From Trichomonas vaginalis G3 (lineage: Eukaryota; Parabasalia; Trichomonadida; Trichomonadidae), in contig NC_067206.1 in the NCBI RefSeq assembly GCF_026262505.1, positions 38,329,660 to 38,393,659 on the forward strand: 64,000 nt of DNA, given 5' to 3'. The notes beneath the pieces were generated by a model. It searched no databases, was not told where the DNA came from, and saw nothing but the letters and a program-made list of their open reading frames with translations. The position numbers and the translations under genes are program-made. Below, one piece after another: positions 61,631 through 64,000 of this stretch; the first letter of the stretch is position 1; each line of letters begins with the position of its first letter.

Positions 61631-62928
61631 ATGAAATGCCAGCAGATGAGGTACAAGAAACTCCACAGGAAGAAGTTCAGATACAACCAGATGGAAGAAA
61701 TAGTTCAGCAACAACAGCTAGAAGAGCCTGAAGGAACGAACAAGTCACTCCTTTGGAAACTAAACTTCACAGAACTAGATGAAGATTTGGAACAGCCGAA
61801 AAATCTTGACCCTCAACAAGAGTATGCGGAGAATATGGAATATTTCCAAGAGTCTAAAAAAAATTCGGCTGACATAGTAGAAGAATATCGAAAAATGTTT
61901 GCCGACATAAAAGACTCCAACACCAGATGAAAAATATTCAGCATAGAATGGAAGTACTGAAAGAAAATGTACACAAATAAAACAACCCTTTTTACTTACG
62001 AGCATTTAACGTTCAATCTTCGGATGAACTCGGTGAAAATAAAAGGTTAAATTTCAAGAAAACATATAGAAATGAAACATTGTTTAAAGTTCATTCAGAA
62101 CCTAACCAAGATGGAAACAAACCTACTTTTGTTTCTGCAGACGATGGAACTACAATGAGATGGGTCATAAGCTAATCCAGATAGGTGGTTCATAAACTTA
62201 CAACCACAATTCCAAGAAGTTGTAGACGCAATGGAAGTCAATGGTGAACGAGATATAGCTGGTATTTTAAGCGCGGCTTTAATGCCATTGAAAGATATGA
62301 AAGATGCAGATATTTTGGACCAGTATGAAATGAACATGGCTGATGGAAATATAACACCTGACGTTCTAGAACATTTATCTCAAAGAACTACACAGAACCA
62401 TAGAGATGGTATATTTGGTGAAGAGTTTAGAAAGAAAGTTAGGGAGGGAGAAGGAAGAGAACCTATTGTACATGACCTTGCAAACGAAAGTTTACAAAAT
62501 GTCATAAAAACTTACTTTGCAGGCGATGAATCGAGAAGGGATGAATATTTAAGAAAACTCAAATGGACAGTAACCAATGAAATGTTAGTATTGAAAAACA
62601 TGTTCTTGACAAAATAAAACCAACTACAGAAATAAACGACGCAAGACTGAAAGATTGGGTAAAAGCTTTCCCATTCACAAAAGATATTATTGGTAACATG
62701 GAAAGAAAACCAGAATGGCTACAAAACATATATTTGGAAACGAGCAATATTCCATATGGACAGGCACTGTTTGAAGAGCTTGAACCAGAAACTCAGGAAA
62801 GAGTCATGCAAACAATACGCGAAGACTCAAATACAGACTATGACAAACTCTTTCTAGGATATAGGTTACCTGAGATGGGCGACCAGAGCCAAAGGCAAAA
62901 AGGACATGGGAAATTTGCAACATACTAG
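61631..62928 (+). pseudogene. Polinton 3 helical acidic/structural region (fossil)
   Basis: Three stretches of coding-like sequence in order: Q/E-rich (QQQQLEEPEGTNKSLLWKLN), then helical acidic (NITPDVLEHLSQRTTQNHRD), then RKPEWLQNIYLETSNIPYGQ. They may belong to one or more virion-associated proteins comparable in position to 14655-15554 in Polinton 1. About three breaks. Not recognised. Confidence 0.42.
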
Positions 62929-63037
62929 ATGAACATAATGCAAAGATGCAACAACTTCAAGCAGAGGCAATGAAGGAAAAAGAGAGATTAAAAACTCAGT
63001 CAGGAAGAAAGTAAAGCTTGGTCCACGTGGTTTATAT

Positions 63038-64000
63038 ATGAATATAAATCCAACTATTCTATATTTTTACTCATATGAAATGTACGCCGCTCAGAATATA
63101 ACGCCAACAGTTTTGGATGCTATGAATGGAAATGTTTCCGAATGGTATAACGAATGCGACAATGCCATTAGAAGGTCAGAAATAGTTCCTGGAACTTACG
63201 AATATACAACTGCTGTTTCTTATGGAAACGTAGGTGAGTTTGGAGAAGGTTCTTCAACAACAGTAGATATTGCTTGCGACAGGTTTCATATTATTTCTAT
63301 TGACAACTCATTCTTATACGTGGAACAAGACATTGAAATAAAACCTTCTGCCAAGTTGTCTGACAAGAAAGGTTGCAATGGAATTTTCTATGTCGGATAC
63401 CAATATGCTCCAGAAGTTTTCATGGGATATAAGATATATTCTAACTCTGACTTAGTTCAAACAGTAACATGGGCAAACTATGAATGGTTCGCTTTGAGAA
63501 ACTCAGTACAACCACAAGCTAGAGAACAAACAGACCAATATGCAACTATTGAGAAAATAAGAAGACTTGACCCTAACGTTCCAGGAGTTTATGTTAACCT
63601 TTCTGGACAAACTGCAGCAGCAGTAACCAAAGTAAAACTGAAACTTAGAGTTCCTTTGTCATCTTTCCTCATCTTCAGGTTTTTAAGATACTTGCCAAAC
63701 TGGGCAGGAAAAAATTTCTATCGAACTTACTCCAAGCAAAAATAACTTAGTCATTGCACCAACGCAAGACCCATTCACTCTTACAGACGTAAAGGGAGCA
63801 AATCAAACGTCATTCGCCGAATTTTGCAAAGACAAAGTTGACTTAGACTTTTGGAAACCTCAACACTGAAGTAAACTATTATTTCAATGCTGCTGGAACT
63901 GCTTGGGACCCAGTTAAGTTCACATGCGAAAAATTTGAATGCAAGAGAATAGAAAGCAGACTTGCAGTCTATATGTTGGACCCAGATATTTCAAATGCTT
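63038..64000 (+). pseudogene. Polinton 3 major capsid-type protein (fossil, runs off the edge)
   Basis: Starts MNINPTILYFYSYEMYAAQN, beta-rich, with TKVKLKLRVPLSSFLIFRFL near 63650, which corresponds to KIKIPCRKFLILEVIRFIPA in the Polinton 2 capsid-type protein. Further coding continues to the right edge. About two breaks in the visible part. Confidence 0.58.

Larger units (their letters stand above)
53740..64000. mobile_element. Polinton/Maverick 3 (fossil, runs off the right edge)
   Basis: Over 10 kb of decayed Polinton DNA: packaging ATPase, membrane-active-type small protein, fibre-like repeats and a capsid-type protein of the Polinton 2 kind. The left end is approximate; short repeats of CTCACTAACG type lie at 53770-53850. 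Broken, with well over a dozen breaks, clearly the most decayed of the three or the least reliably sequenced, since a 25-N assembly gap lies inside. No polymerase or integrase is seen within the window. Confidence 0.78.

Noticed and set aside
40448-64000. Polintons 2 and 3 as one element split by the MULE
   Set aside because: Both carry a capsid-type protein with the same FLI-x3-RFIP/RYLP block, so two copies are more likely; not fully excluded because the right end of 3 is outside the window.

Overview
The window looks like nuclear DNA of a parabasalid (trichomonad) protist of the Trichomonas/Tritrichomonas type; the species is not settled. Reasons: AT-rich DNA, intronless protein genes of eukaryotic families (UTP20, PLAC8, Sel1-repeat, GT61 glycosyltransferase, two-repeat Myb, divergent Hsp70), and heavy colonisation by Polintons (Mavericks), mariner and Mutator-like (MULE) elements. 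No rRNA, tRNA or CRISPR array was found.

Layout. 1-2725 (-): 5' part of a UTP20 gene running off the left edge. 3195-21481: Polinton 1, bounded by an exact 6-bp target duplication (AATAAT) and about 228-bp terminal inverted repeats identical by eye. It carries PolB, integrase, capsid, packaging ATPase and a phage-tail-fibre-like protein, and is hit by three younger elements: a 1.25-kb foldback element inside its left terminal repeat, a mariner, and a 373-bp MULE-type element. 21.5-38.3 kb: host genes for PLAC8, Sel1-repeat, Hsp70-like, Cys-rich membrane, GT61, an unrecognised helical protein and Myb, with intergenic palindromes. 38.3-40.4 kb: tandem repeats, one split by a 1.2-kb non-autonomous element built from consecutive hairpins. 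40.4-50.8 kb: Polinton 2 (OTU-like domain plus PolB, capsid genes, an HNH endonuclease). 51.16-53.7 kb: a MULE with a second mariner inside it. 53.7-64 kb: Polinton 3 (packaging ATPase, capsid and fibre-like parts), leaving the right edge and containing a 25-N assembly gap.

All three Polintons are fossils to some degree: PolB and integrase of element 1 and most of element 3 are broken, while several structural reading frames of elements 1 and 2 look whole.

The most unusual signals are: (a) a family of compact double hairpins (GGGCTC/GAGCCC beside GGCGC/GCGCC, or GGCGC/GCGCC beside GGTC/GACC), found both inside reading frames and at gene ends; (b) an element with the palindrome GGTTAGATCTAACC sitting at the 3' ends of four Polinton genes and amplified as a 110-bp minisatellite; (c) a phage-like tail-collar protein in a Polinton; (d) the transposon made of strung hairpins; (e) nested inverted repeats bracketing the Hsp70-like gene.
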